64,000 nucleotides of DNA from Eledone cirrhosa (lineage: Eukaryota > Mollusca > Cephalopoda > Octopoda > Eledonidae): assembly GCA_964016885.1 (NCBI GenBank), contig OZ024742.1:359621436-359685435 (forward strand), in the 5' to 3' direction. Made by a program: the position numbers and the translations under genes. The notes under the pieces are model-generated. The model was not told the origin of the DNA and ran no database searches. It saw only the letters and a program-made list of their open reading frames with translations. Below are positions 10,845 to 27,600 of the stretch, piece after piece; position 1 is the stretch's first letter, and every line of letters begins with the position of its first letter.

Positions 10845-13125
10845 AACACACATAAAGAGACATACGCTAACAGGGGCAGATGACCACACACACAAACACA
10901 GACATAGGTTAATTGGGGCAGATAATCACACACATAGACAGACATAGGCTAACAGGGGCAGATAACCACACACACAAACACAGACATAGGCTATTAGGGA
11001 CAGATAACCACACACACATACACAGACATAGGCTAACAGAGGCAGATAACCACACACACAAACACAGACATAGGCTCACAGGGGCAGATAACCACACACA
11101 CAAACACATACATAGACTCACAGGGGCAGATAACCACACACACAAACACAGACATAGGCTCACAGGGGCAGATAACCACACACACAAACACAGACATAGG
11201 CTAACAGGGGCAGATAACCACATACACAAACACAGACATAGGCTAACAGGGGCAGATAACCACACACGCATAAACAGACATAGGCTAACAGGGGCAGTTA
11301 ACCACACACACAAACACAGACATAGGCTCACAGAGGCAGATAACCGCACACACAAACACAGACATAGGCTAACAGAGGCAGATAACCACACACACAAACA
11401 CAGACATAGGCTAACAGGGGCAGATAACCACACACACAAACACAGACATAGGCTAACAGGGGCAGATAACGACACACACAAACACAGACATAGGCTATTA
11501 GGGGCAGATAACCACACACACATACACAGGCATAGGCTAACAGAGGCAGATAACCACACACACAAACACAGACATAGACTAACAGGGGCAGATAACCACA
11601 CACACAAACACATACATAGACTCACAGGGGCAGATAACCACACACACAAACACATACATAGACTCACAGGGGCAGATAACCACACACACAAACACAGACA
11701 TAGGCTCACAGGGGCAGATAACCACACACACAAACACAGACGTAGGCTAACAGGGGCAGATAACCATACACAGAAACACAGACATTGGCTCAGAGGGGCA
11801 GATAACCACACACACAAACACAGACATAGGCTCACAGTGGCAGATAACGACACACACAAACACAGACATAGGCTCACATGGGCAGATAATCACACACACA
11901 AACACAGACATAGGCTAACAGGGGCAGATAACCACACACACAAACACAGACATAGGCTCACAGGGGCAGATAGCCACACACACAAACAGACATAGGCTAA
12001 CAGAGGCAGATAACCACATACACAAACACAGACATAGGCTAACAGGGGTAGATAACCACACACGCATACACAGACATAGGCTAACAGGGGCAGATAACCA
12101 CACACATAGACAGACATACGTTAACAGGGCCAGATAACCACACACACAAACACGGATATAGGCTAACAGGGGCAGATAAACACACATAAAAACAGACATA
12201 GGCTCACAGGGGCAGATAACCACACACACAAACACGGACATAGGCTAACAGGGGCAGATAACCACACACATAAACAGACATAGGCTAACAGGGGCAGATA
12301 ACCACACACGCAAACACAGACATAGGCTAACAGGGGCAGATAATCACACAAATAAACAGACATACGCTAACAGGGGCAGATAACCACACACACAAACACA
12401 GACATAGGCTAACAGAGGCAGATAACAACACACATAAAGAGACATACGCTATCAGGGGCAGATATCCACACACACAAACACAGACATAGGTTAATTGGGG
12501 CAGATAATCACACACACATACACAGACATAGACTATAGGGGCAGATAACCACACACACAAACACAGACATAGGCTCACAGGGGCAGATAACCACACACAC
12601 AAACACAGACGTAGGCTAACAGGGGCATATAACCATACACAGAAACACAGAAATTGGCTCAGAGGGGCAGATAACCACACACACAAACACAGACATAGGC
12701 TCACAGTGGCAGATAACCACACACACAAACACAGACATAGGCTCACAGGGGCAGATAACCACACACACAAACACAGACATAGGCTAACAGGGGCAGATAA
12801 CCACACACACAAACACAGACATAGGCTCACAGGGGCAGATAGCCACACACACAAACAGACATAGGCTAACAGGGGCAGATAACCACATACACAAACACAG
12901 ACATAGGCTAACAGGGGCAGATAACCACACACGCATAAACAGACATAGGCTAACAGGGGCAGATAACCACACACATAGACAGACATACATTAACAGGGCC
13001 AGATAACCACACACACAAACACGGATATAGGCTAACAGGGGCAGATAACCACACATAAAAACAGACATAGGCTCACAGGGGCAGATAACCACACACACAA
13101 ACACGGACATAGGTTACAGAGGCAG

Positions 13126-16100
13126 ATAACCACACACACAAACACAGACATAGGCTAACAGGGGCAGATAACCACACACACAAACACAGACATAGGCTCA
13201 CAGGGGCAGATAGCCACACACACAAACAGACATAGGCTAACAGGGGCAGATAACCACATACACAAACACAGACATAGGCTAACAGGGGCAGATAACCACA
13301 CACGCATAAAGAGACATAGGCTAACAGGGGCAGATAACCACACACATAGAAAGACATACATTAACAGGGCCAGATAACCGCACACACAAACACGGATATA
13401 GGCTAACAGGGGCAGATAACCACACATAAAAACAGACATAGGCTCACAGGGGCAGATAACCACACACACAAACACGGACATAGGTTACAGAGGCAGATAA
13501 CCACACACATAAACACAGACATAAACTAACAGGGGCAGATAACCACACACACAAACACAGACATAGGCTCACAGGGGCAGATAACCACACACACACAAAC
13601 ACAGACATAGGCTAACAGGGGCAGATAACCACACACACAAACACAGACATAGGCTAACAGGGGCAGATAACCACACACACAAACACAGACATAGGCTCAC
13701 AGGGGCAGATAACCGCACACACAAACACAGACATTGGCTAACAGAGGCAGATAACCACACACACAAACACAGACATAGGCTAACAGGGGCAGATAACCAC
13801 ACACACAAACACAGACATAGGCTAACAGGGGCAGATAACGACACACACAAACACAGACATAGGCTATTAGGGGCAGATAACCACACACACATACACAGAC
13901 ATAGGCTAACAGAGGCAGATAACCACACACACAAACACAGACATAGACTAACAGGGGCAGATAACCACACACACAAACACAGTCATAGGCTCACAGGGGC
14001 AGATAACCACACACACAAACACATACATAGACTCACAGGGGCAGATAACCACACACACAAACACAGACGTAGGCTAACAGGGGCAGATAACCATACACAG
14101 AAACACAGACATTGGCTCAGAGGGGCAGATAACCACACACACAAACACAGACATAGGCTCACAGTGGCAGATAACGACACACACAAACACAGACATAGGC
14201 TCACAGGGGCAGATAACCACACACACAAACACAGACATAGACTAACAGGGGCAGATAACCACACACACAAACACAGTCATAGGCTCACAGGGGCAGATAG
14301 CCACACACACAAACAGACATAGGCTAACAGGGGCAGATAACCACATACACAAACACAGACATAGGCTAACAGGGGCAGATAACCACACACGCATAAACAG
14401 ACATAGGCTAACAGGGGCAGATAACCACACACATAGACAGACATACATTAACAGGGCCAGATAACCACACACACAAACACGGATATAGGCTAACAGGGGC
14501 AGATAACCACACATAAAAACAGACATAGGCTCACAGGGGCAGATAACCACACACACAAACACGGACATAGGTTACAGAGGCAGATAACCACACACACAAA
14601 CACAGACATAGGCTAACAGGGGCAGATAACCACACACACAAACACGGACATAGGTTACAGAGGCAGATAACCAGACACACAAACACGGATATAGGCTAAC
14701 AGGGGCAGATAACCACACATAAAAACAGACATAGGCTCACAGGGGCAGATAACCACACACGCAAACAGACATACGCTAAAAGGGGCAGATAACCACACAC
14801 ACAAACACAGACATAGGCTAACAGAGGCAGATAACAACACACAAACACAGACATAGGCTAACAGGGGCAGATAACCACACACACAAACACAGACATAGGT
14901 TAATTGGGGCAGATAATCACACACACATACACAGACATAGTCTAACAGAGGCAGATAACCACACACACAAACACAGACATAGGCTCACAGGGGCAGATAA
15001 CTACACACACAAACACATACATAGACTCACAGGGGCAGATAACCACACACACAAACACAGACATAGGCTCACAGGGGCAGATAACCACACACACAAACAC
15101 AGACGTAGGCTAACAGGGGCATATAACCATACACAGAAACACAGACATTGGCTCAGAGGGGCAGATAACCACACACACAAACACAGACATAGGCTCACAG
15201 TGGCAGATAACCACACACACAAACACAGACATAGGCTCACAGGGGCAGATAACCACACACACAAACACAGACATAGGCTAACAGGGGCAGATAACCACAC
15301 ACACAAACACAGACATAGGCTCACAGGGGCAGATAGCCACACACACAAACAGACATAGGCTAACAGGGGCAGATAACCACATACACAAACACAGACATAG
15401 GTTAACAGGGGCAGATAACCACACACGCATAAACAGACATAGGCTAACAGGGGCAGATAACCACACACATAGACAGACATACGTTAACAGGGCCAGATAA
15501 CCACACACACAAACATGGATATAGGCTAACAGGGGCAGATAACCACACATAAAAACAGACATAGGCTCACAGGGGCAGATAACCACACACACAAACACGG
15601 ACATAGGTTACAGAGGCAGATAACCACACACATGAACACAGACATAGACTAACAGGGGCAGATAACCACACACACAAACACAGACATAGGCTCACAGGGG
15701 CAGATAACCACACACACAAACACAGACATAGGCTAACAGGGGCAGATAACCACACACACAAACACAGACATAGGCTAACAGGGGCAGATAACCACACACA
15801 CAAACAGACATAGGCTAACAGGGGCAGATAACCACATACACAAACACAGACATAGGCTAACAGGGGCAGATAACCACACACACAAACACAGACATAGGCT
15901 CACAGGGGCAGATAGCCACACACACAAACAGACATAGGCTAACAGGGGCAGATAACCACATACACAAACACAGACATAGGCTAACAGGGGCAGATAACCA
16001 CACACGCATAAACAGACATAGGCTAACAGGGGCAGATAACCACACACATAGAAAGACATACATTAACAGGGCCAGATAACCGCACACACAAACACGGATA

Positions 16101-16956
16101 TAGGCTAACAGGGGCAGATAACCACACATAAAAACAGACATAGGCTCACAGGGGCAGATAACCACACACACAAACACGGACATAGGTTACAGAGGCAGAT
16201 AACCACACACATAAACACAGACATAAACTAACAGGGGCAGATAACCACACACACAAACACAGACATAGGCTCACAGGGGCAGATAACCACACACACACAA
16301 ACACAGACATAGGCTAACAGGGGCAGATAACCACACACACAAACACAGACATAGCCTAACAGGGGCAGATAACCACACACACAAACACAGACATAGGCTC
16401 ACAGGGGCAGATAACCGCACACACAAACACAGACATTGGCTAACAGAGGCAGATAACCACACACACAAACACAGACATAGGCTATCAGGGGCAGATAACC
16501 ACACACACAAACACAGACATAGGCTAACAGGGGCAGATAACGACACACACAAACACAGACATAGGCTATGAGGGGCAGATAACCACACACACATACACAG
16601 ACATAGGCTAACAGAGGCAGATAACCACACACACAAACACAGACATAGACTAACAGGGGCAGATAACCACACACACAAACACAGTCATAGGCTCACAGGG
16701 GCAGATAACCACACACACAAACACATACATAGACTCACAGGGGCAGATAACCACACACACAAACACAGACGTAGGCTAACAGGGGCAGATAACCATACAC
16801 AGAAACACAGACATTGGCTCAGAGGGGCAGATAACCACACACACAAACACAGACATAGGCTCACAGGGGCAGATAACGACACACACAAACACAGACATAG
16901 GCTCACAGGGGCAGATAACCACACACACAAACACAGACATAGACTAACAGGGGCAG
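13126..16956. repeat. 3831-bp higher-order repeat, copy 1
   Basis: Matches 16957-20787 at a constant offset of 3831; I found no length difference along it. It is itself composite: the 13.15-14.0 kb part recurs inside it at an offset of 2702, and again 1129 bases later (2702 + 1129 = 3831), which shows nested rounds of duplication. Confidence 0.85.
13197..13484. repeat. Exemplar of the 288-bp seven-unit cassette
   Basis: Seven units in fixed order have lengths 40, 42, 42, 40, 42, 40 and 42. Their markers are AGATAGCC with AAACAGACAT; CACATACACAAAC; ACACGCATAAA; CATAGAAAGACATACATT (CATAGACAGACATACGTT in other copies); AACAGGGCCAG with CACGGATATAGG; CACATAAAAACAGAC; and ACACGGACATAGG. The same cassette recurs at 17028-17315 and, by my count of its characteristic 108-codon minus-strand frame, at least 37 times between 7.7 and 61.2 kb. 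The mixture of 40- and 42-bp units shifts frames in the same way each time, so those frames look alike without being genes. Confidence 0.8.
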
Positions 16957-19900
16957 ATAACCACACACACAAACACAGACATAGGCTAACAGGGGCAGAT
17001 AACCACACACACAAACACAGACATAGGCTCACAGGGGCAGATAGCCACACACACAAACAGACATAGGCTAACAGGGGCAGATAACCACATACACAAACAC
17101 AGACATAGGCTAACAGGGGCAGATAACCACACACGCATAAAGAGACATAGGCTAACAGGGGCAGATAACCACACACATAGAAAGACATACATTAACAGGG
17201 CCAGATAACCGCACACACAAACACGGATATAGGCTAACAGGGGCAGATAACCACACATAAAAACAGACATAGGCTCACAGGGGCAGATAACCACACACAC
17301 AAACACGGACATAGGTTACAGAGGCAGATAACCACACACATAAACACAGACATAAACTAACAGGGGCAGATAACCACACACACAAACACAGACATAGGCT
17401 CACAGGGGCAGATAACCACACACACACAAACACAGACATAGGCTAACAGGGGCAGATAACCACACACACAAACACAGACATAGGCTAACAGGGGCAGATA
17501 ACCACACACACAAACACAGACATAGGCTCACAGGGGCAGATAACCGCACACACAAACACAGACATTGGCTAACAGAGGCAGATAACCACACACACAAACA
17601 CAGACATAGGCTAACAGGGGCAGATAACCACACACACAAACACAGACATAGGCTAACAGGGGCAGATAACGACACACACAAACACAGACATAGGCTATTA
17701 GGGGCAGATAACCACACACACATACACAGACATAGGCTAACAGAGGCAGATAACCACACACACAAACACAGACATAGACTAACAGGGGCAGATAACCACA
17801 CACACAAACACAGTCATAGGCTCACAGGGGCAGATAACCACACACACAAACACATACATAGACTCACAGGGGCAGATAACCACACACACAAACACAGACG
17901 TAGGCTAACAGGGGCAGATAACCATACACAGAAACACAGACATTGGCTCAGAGGGGCAGATAACCACACACACAAACACAGACATAGGCTCACAGTGGCA
18001 GATAACGACACACACAAACACAGACATAGGCTCACAGGGGCAGATAACCACACACACAAACACAGACATAGACTAACAGGGGCAGATAACCACACACACA
18101 AACACAGTCATAGGCTCACAGGGGCAGATAGCCACACACACAAACAGACATAGGCTAACAGGGGCAGATAACCACATACACAAACACAGACATAGGCTAA
18201 CAGGGGCAGATAACCACACACGCATAAACAGACATAGGCTAACAGGGGCAGATAACCACACACATAGACAGACATACATTAACAGGGCCAGATAACCACA
18301 CACACAAACACGGATATAGGCTAACAGGGGCAGATAACCACACATAAAAACAGACATAGGCTCACAGGGGCAGATAACCACACACACAAACACGGACATA
18401 GGTTACAGAGGCAGATAACCACACACACAAACACAGACATAGGCTAACAGGGGCAGATAACCACACACACAAACACGGACATAGGTTACAGAGGCAGATA
18501 ACCAGACACACAAACACGGATATAGGCTAACAGGGGCAGATAACCACACATAAAAACAGACATAGGCTCACAGGGGCAGATAACCACACACGCAAACAGA
18601 CATACGCTAAAAGGGGCAGATAACCACACACACAAACACAGACATAGGCTAACAGAGGCAGATAACAACACACAAACACAGACATAGGCTAACAGGGGCA
18701 GATAACCACACACACAAACACAGACATAGGTTAATTGGGGCAGATAATCACACACACATACACAGACATAGTCTAACAGAGGCAGATAACCACACACACA
18801 AACACAGACATAGGCTCACAGGGGCAGATAACTACACACACAAACACATACATAGACTCACAGGGGCAGATAACCACACACACAAACACAGACATAGGCT
18901 CACAGGGGCAGATAACCACACACACAAACACAGACGTAGGCTAACAGGGGCATATAACCATACACAGAAACACAGACATTGGCTCAGAGGGGCAGATAAC
19001 CACACACACAAACACAGACATAGGCTCACAGTGGCAGATAACCACACACACAAACACAGACATAGGCTCACAGGGGCAGATAACCACACACACAAACACA
19101 GACATAGGCTAACAGGGGCAGATAACCACACACACAAACACAGACATAGGCTCACAGGGGCAGATAGCCACACACACAAACAGACATAGGCTAACAGGGG
19201 CAGATAACCACATACACAAACACAGACATAGGTTAACAGGGGCAGATAACCACACACGCATAAACAGACATAGGCTAACAGGGGCAGATAACCACACACA
19301 TAGACAGACATACGTTAACAGGGCCAGATAACCACACACACAAACATGGATATAGGCTAACAGGGGCAGATAACCACACATAAAAACAGACATAGGCTCA
19401 CAGGGGCAGATAACCACACACACAAACACGGACATAGGTTACAGAGGCAGATAACCACACACATGAACACAGACATAGACTAACAGGGGCAGATAACCAC
19501 ACACACAAACACAGACATAGGCTCACAGGGGCAGATAACCACACACACAAACACAGACATAGGCTAACAGGGGCAGATAACCACACACACAAACACAGAC
19601 ATAGGCTAACAGGGGCAGATAACCACACACACAAACAGACATAGGCTAACAGGGGCAGATAACCACATACACAAACACAGACATAGGCTAACAGGGGCAG
19701 ATAACCACACACACAAACACAGACATAGGCTCACAGGGGCAGATAGCCACACACACAAACAGACATAGGCTAACAGGGGCAGATAACCACATACACAAAC
19801 ACAGACATAGGCTAACAGGGGCAGATAACCACACACGCATAAACAGACATAGGCTAACAGGGGCAGATAACCACACACATAGAAAGACATACATTAACAG

Positions 19901-20787
19901 GGCCAGATAACCGCACACACAAACACGGATATAGGCTAACAGGGGCAGATAACCACACATAAAAACAGACATAGGCTCACAGGGGCAGATAACCACACAC
20001 ACAAACACGGACATAGGTTACAGAGGCAGATAACCACACACATAAACACAGACATAAACTAACAGGGGCAGATAACCACACACACAAACACAGACATAGG
20101 CTCACAGGGGCAGATAACCACACACACACAAACACAGACATAGGCTAACAGGGGCAGATAACCACACACACAAACACAGACATAGCCTAACAGGGGCAGA
20201 TAACCACACACACAAACACAGACATAGGCTCACAGGGGCAGATAACCGCACACACAAACACAGACATTGGCTAACAGAGGCAGATAACCACACACACAAA
20301 CACAGACATAGGCTATCAGGGGCAGATAACCACACACACAAACACAGACATAGGCTAACAGGGGCAGATAACGACACACACAAACACAGACATAGGCTAT
20401 GAGGGGCAGATAACCACACACACATACACAGACATAGGCTAACAGAGGCAGATAACCACACACACAAACACAGACATAGACTAACAGGGGCAGATAACCA
20501 CACACACAAACACAGTCATAGGCTCACAGGGGCAGATAACCACACACACAAACACATACATAGACTCACAGGGGCAGATAACCACACACACAAACACAGA
20601 CGTAGGCTAACAGGGGCAGATAACCATACACAGAAACACAGACATTGGCTCAGAGGGGCAGATAACCACACACACAAACACAGACATAGGCTCACAGGGG
20701 CAGATAACGACACACACAAACACAGACATAGGCTCACAGGGGCAGATAACCACACACACAAACACAGACATAGACTAACAGGGGCAG
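16957..20787. repeat. 3831-bp higher-order repeat, copy 2
   Basis: Constant offset of 3831 from copy 1, including private markers such as CATAGCCTAACAGG (16352 against 20183), GGCTATGAGG (16565 against 20396) and GATAACTACACAC (14997 against 18828). Sharing of such rare changes means recent duplication rather than convergence. Confidence 0.85.
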
Positions 20788-23700
20788 ATAACCACACACA
20801 CAAACACAGACATAGGCTAACAGGGGCAGATAACCACACACACAAACACAGACATAGGCTCACAGGGGCAGATAGCCACACACACAAACAGACATAGGCT
20901 AACAGGGGCAGATAACCACATACACAAACACAGACATAGGCTAACAGGGGCAGATAACCACACACGCATAAAGAGACATAGGCTAACAGGGGCAGATAAC
21001 CACACACATAGAAAGACATACATTAACAGGGCCAGATAACCGCACACACAAACACGGATATAGGCTAACAGGGGCAGATAACCACACATAAAAACAGACA
21101 TAGGCTCACAGGGGCAGATAACCACACACACAAACACGGACATAGGTTACAGAGGCAGATAACCACACACATAAACACAGACATAAACTAACAGGGGCAG
21201 ATAACCACACACACAAACAAAGACATAGGCTCACAGGGGCAGATAACCACACACACACAAACACAGACATAGGCTAACAGGGGCAGATAACCACACACAC
21301 AAACACAGACATAGGCTAACAGGGGCAGATAACCACACACACAAACACAGACATAGGCTCACAGGGGCAGATAACCGCACACACAAACACAGACATTGGC
21401 TAACAGAGGCAGATAACCACACACACAAACACAGACATAGGCTAACAGGGGCAGATAACCACACACACAAACACAGACATAGGCTAACAGGGGCAGATAA
21501 CGACACACACAAACACAGACATAGGCTATTAGGGGCAGATAACCACACACACATACACAGACATAGGCTAACAGAGGCAGATAACCACACACACAAACAC
21601 AGACATAGACTAACAGGGGCAGATAACCACACACACAAACACAGTCATAGGCTCACAAGGGCAGATAACCACACACACAAACACATACATAGACTCACAG
21701 GGGCAGATAACCACACACACAAACACAGACGTAGGCTAACAGGGGCAGATAACCATACACAGAAACACAGACATTGGCTCAGAGGGGCAGATAACCACAC
21801 ACACAAACACAGACATAGGCTCACAGTGGCAGATAACGACACACACAAACACAGACATAGGCTCACAGGGGCAGATAACCACACACACAAACACAGACAT
21901 AGACTAACAGGGGCAGATAACCACACACACAAACACAGTCATAGGCTCACAGGGGCAGATAGCCACACACACAAACAGACATAGGCTAACAGGGGCAGAT
22001 AACCACATACACAAACACAGACATAGGCTAACAGGGGCAGATAACCACACACGCATAAACAGACATAGGCTAACAGGGGCAGATAACCACACACATAGAC
22101 AGACATACATTAACAGGGCCAGATAACCACACACACAAACACGGATATAGGCTAACAGGGGCAGATAACCACACATAAAAACAGACATAGGCTCACAGGG
22201 GCAGATAACCACACACACAAACACGGACATAGGTTACAGAGGCAGATAACCACACACACAAACACAGACATAGGCTAACAGGGGCAGATAACCACACACA
22301 CAAACACGGACATAGGTTACAGAGGCAGATAACCAGACACACAAACACGGATATAGGCTAACAGGGGCAGATAACCACACATAAAAACAGACATAGGCTC
22401 ACAGGGGCAGATAACCACACACGCAAACAGACATACGCTAAAAGGGGCAGATAACCACACACACAAACACAGACATAGGCTAACAGAGGCAGATAACAAC
22501 ACACAAACACAGACATAGGCTAACAGGGGCAGATAACCACACACACAAACACAGACATAGGTTAATTGGGGCAGATAATCACACACACATACACAGACAT
22601 AGTCTAACAGAGGCAGATAACCACACACACAAACACAGACATAGGCTCACAGGGGCAGATAACTACACACACAAACACATACATAGACTCACAGGGGCAG
22701 ATAACCACACACACAAACACAGACATAGGCTCACAGGGGCAGATAACCACACACACAAACACAGACGTAGGCTAACAGGGGCATATAACCATACACAGAA
22801 ACACAGACATTGGCTCAGAGGGGCAGATAACCACACACACAAACACAGACATAGGCTCACAGTGGCAGATAACCACACACACAAACACAGACATAGGCTC
22901 ACAGGGGCAGATAACCACACACACAAACACAGACATAGGCTAACAGGGGCAGATAACCACACACACAAACACAGACATAGGCTAACAGGGGCAGATAACC
23001 ACACACATAGACAGACATACGTTAACAGGGCCAGATAACCACACACACAAACACGGATATAGGCTAACAGGGGCAGATAACCACACATAAAAACAGACAT
23101 AGGCTCACAGGGGCAGATAACCACACACACAAACACGGACATAGGTTACAGAGGCAGATAACCACACACATGAACACAGACATAGACTAACAGGGGCAGA
23201 TAACCACACACACAAACACAGACATAGGCTCACAGGGGCAGATAACCACACACACAAACACAGACATAGGCTAACAGGGGCAGATAACCACACACACAAA
23301 CACAGACATAGGCTAACAGGGGCAGATAACCACACACACAAACAGACATAGGCTAACAGGGGCAGATAACCACATACACAAACACAGACATAGGCTAACA
23401 GGGGCAGATAACCACACACACAAACACAGACATAGGCTCACAGGGGCAGATAGCCACACACACAAACAGACATAGGCTAACAGGGGCAGATAACCACATA
23501 CACAAACACAGACATAGGCTAACAGGGGCAGATAACCACACACGCATAAACAGACATAGGCTAACAGGGGCAGATAACCACACACATAGAAAGACATACA
23601 TTAACAGGGCCAGATAACCGCACACACAAACACGGATATAGGCTAACAGGGGCAGATAACCACACATAAAAACAGACATAGGCTCACAGGGGCAGATAAC

Positions 23701-24520
23701 CACACACACAAACACGGACATAGGTTACAGAGGCAGATAACCACACACATAAACACAGACATAAACTAACAGGGGCAGATAACCACACACACAAACACAG
23801 ACATAGGCTCACAGGGGCAGATAACCACACACACACAAACACAGACATAGGCTAACAGGGGCAGATAACCACACACACAAACACAGACATAGCCTAACAG
23901 GGGCAGATAACCACACACACAAACACAGACATAGGCTCACAGGGGCAGATAACCGCACACACAAACACAGACATTGGCTAACAGAGGCAGATAACCACAC
24001 ACACAAACACAGACATAGGCTATCAGGGGCAGATAACCACACACACAAACACAGACATAGGCTAACAGGGGCAGATAACGACACACACAAACACAGACAT
24101 AGGCTATGAGGGGCAGATAACCACACACACATACACAGACATAGGCTAACAGAGGCAGATAACCACACACACAAACACAGACATAGACTAACAGGGGCAG
24201 ATAACCACACACACAAACACAGTCATAGGCTCACAGGGGCAGATAACCACACACACAAACACATACATAGACTCACAGGGGCAGATAACCACACACACAA
24301 ACACAGACGTAGGCTAACAGGGGCAGATAACCATACACAGAAACACAGACATTGGCTCAGAGGGGCAGATAACCACACACACAAACACAGACATAGGCTC
24401 ACAGTGGCAGATAACGACACACACAAACACAGACATAGGCTCACAGGGGCAGATAACCACACACACAAACACAGACATAGACTAACAGGGGCAGATAACC
24501 ACACACACAAACACAGACAT
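20788..24520. repeat. 3831-bp higher-order repeat, copy 3, shortened by 124 bp
   Basis: The offset from copy 2 is 3831 up to about 22.98 kb, then 3707. The missing 124 bases are exactly three units (40 + 42 + 42) present at about 19.15-19.27 kb. Single-base differences include AAACAAAGACATAGG at about 21.2 kb and CTCACAAGGG at 21652. The match to copy 2 fades at about 24.52 kb. Confidence 0.82.
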
Positions 24521-24639
24521 AGGCTCACAGGGGCAGATAGCCACACACACAAACAGACATAGGCTAACAGGGGCAGATAACCACATACACAAACACAGAC
24601 ATAGGCTAACAGGGGCAGATAACCACACACGCATAAACA

Positions 24640-27600
24640 GACATAGGCTAACAGGGGCAGATAACCACATACACAAACACAGACATAGGTTAACAGGGAC
24701 AGATAACCACACACACAAACACGGATATAGGCTAACAGGGGCAGATAACCACACATAAAAACAGACATAGGCTCACAGGGGCAGATAACCACACACACAA
24801 ACACGGACATAGGTTACAGAGGCAGATAACCACACACACAAACACAGACATAGGCTCACAGTGGCAGATAACCACACACACTAACACAGACATAGGCTAA
24901 CAGAGGCAGATAACAACACACATAAAGAGACATACGCTAACAGGGGCAGATAACCACACACGCAAACAGACATACGCTAACAGGGGCAGATAACCACACA
25001 CACTAACACAGACATAGGCTAACAGAGGCAGATGACAACACACATAAAGAGACATACGCTAACAGGGGCAGATAACCACACACACAAACACAGACATAGG
25101 TTAATTGGGGCAGATAATCACACACACATACACAGACATAGTCTAACAGAGGCAGATAACCACACACACAAACACAGACATAGGCTCACAGGGGCAGATA
25201 ACCACACACACAAACACATACATAGACTCACAGGGGCAGATAACCACACACACAAACACAGACATAGGCTCACAGGGGCAGATAACCACACACACAAACA
25301 CAGACGTAGGCTAACAGGGGCATATAACCATACACAGAAACACAGACATTGGCTCAGAGGGGCAGATAACCACACACACAAACACAGACATAGGCTCACA
25401 GTGGCAGATAACCACACACACAAACACAGACATAGGCTCACAGGGGCAGATAACCACACACACAAACACAGACATAGGCTAACAGGGGCAGATAACCACA
25501 CCCACAAACACAGACATAGGCTCACAGGGGCAGATAGCCACACACACAAACAGACATAGGCTAACAGGGGCAGATAACCACATACACATACACAGACATA
25601 GGTTAACAGGGGCAGATAACCACACACGCATAAACAGACATAGGTTAACAGGGGCAGATAACCACACACATAGACAGACATACGTTAACAGGGCCAGATA
25701 ACCACACACACAAACACGGATATAGGCTAACAGGGGCAGATAACCACACATAAAAACAGACATAGGCTCACAGGGGCAGATAACCACACACACAAACACG
25801 GACATAGGTTACAGAGGCAGATAACCACACACATGAACACAGACATAGACTAACAGGGGCAGATAACCACACACACAAACACAGACATAGGCTCACAGGG
25901 GCAGATAACCACACACACAAACACAGACATAGGCTAACAGGGGCAGATAACCACACACACAAACACAGACATAGGCTAACAGGGGCAGATAACCACACAC
26001 ACAAACACAGACATAGGCTCACAGGGGCAGATAACCGCACACACAAACACAGACATAGGCTAACAGAGGCAGATAACCACACACACAAACACAGACATAG
26101 GCTAACAGGGGCAGATAACCACACACACAAACACAGACATAGGCTAACAGGGGCAGATAACGACACACGCAAACACAGACATAGGCTATTAGGGGCAGAT
26201 AACCACACACACATACACAGACATAGGCTAACAGAGGCAGATAACCACACACACAAACACAGACATAGACTAACAGGGGCAGATAACCACACACACAAAC
26301 ACAGACATAGGCTCACAGGGGCAGATAACCACACACACAAACACATACATAGACTCACAGGGGCAGATAACCACACACACAAACACAGACATAGGCTCAC
26401 AGGGGCAGATAACCACACACACAAACACAGACGTAGGCTAACAGGGGCAGATAACCATACACAGAAACACAGACATTGGCTCAGAGGGGCAGATAATCAC
26501 ACACACAAACACAGACATAGGCTCACAGTGGCAGATAACGACACACACAAACACAGACATAGGCTCACAGGGGCAGATAACCAAACACACAAACACAGAC
26601 ATAGACTAACAGGGGCAGATAACCACACACACAAACACAGACATAGGCTCACAGGGGCAGGTAGCCACACACACAAACAGACATAGGCTAACAGGGGCAG
26701 ATAACCACATACACAAACACAGACATAGGCTAACAGGGGCAGATAACCACACACATAGACAGACATACGTTAACAGGGCCAGATAACCACACTCACAAAC
26801 ACGGATATTGGCTAACAGGGGCAGATAACCACACATAAAAACAGACATAGGCTCACAGGGGCAGATAACCACACACACAAACACGGACATAGGCTAACAG
26901 GGGCAGATAACCACACACATAAACAGACATAGGCTAACAGGGGCAGATAACCACACACGCAAACACAGACATAGGCTAACAGGGGCAGATAACCACACAC
27001 GCAAACACAGACATAGACTAACAGGGGCAGATAACCACACACACAAACACAGACATAGGCTAACAGAGGCAGATAACAACACACATAAAGAGACATACGC
27101 TAACAGGGGCAGATGACCACACACACAAACACAGACATAGGTTAATTGGGGCAGATAATCACACACATAGACAGACATAGGCTAACAGGGGCAGATAACC
27201 ACACACACAAACACAGACATAGGCTATTAGGGACAGATAACCACACACACATACACAGACATAGGCTAACAGAGGCAGATAACCACACACACAAACACAG
27301 ACATAGGCTCACAGGGGCAGATAACCACACACACAAACACATACATAGACTCACAGGGGCAGATAACCACACACACAAACACAGACATAGGCTCACAGGG
27401 GCAGATAACCACACACACAAACACAGACGTAGGCTAACAGGGGCATATAACCATACACAGAAACACAGACATTGGCTCAGAGGGGCAGATAACCACACAC
27501 ACAAACACAGACATAGGCTCACAGTGGCAGATAACCACACACACAAACACAGACATAGGCTCACAGGGGCAGATAACCACACACACAAACACAGACATAG

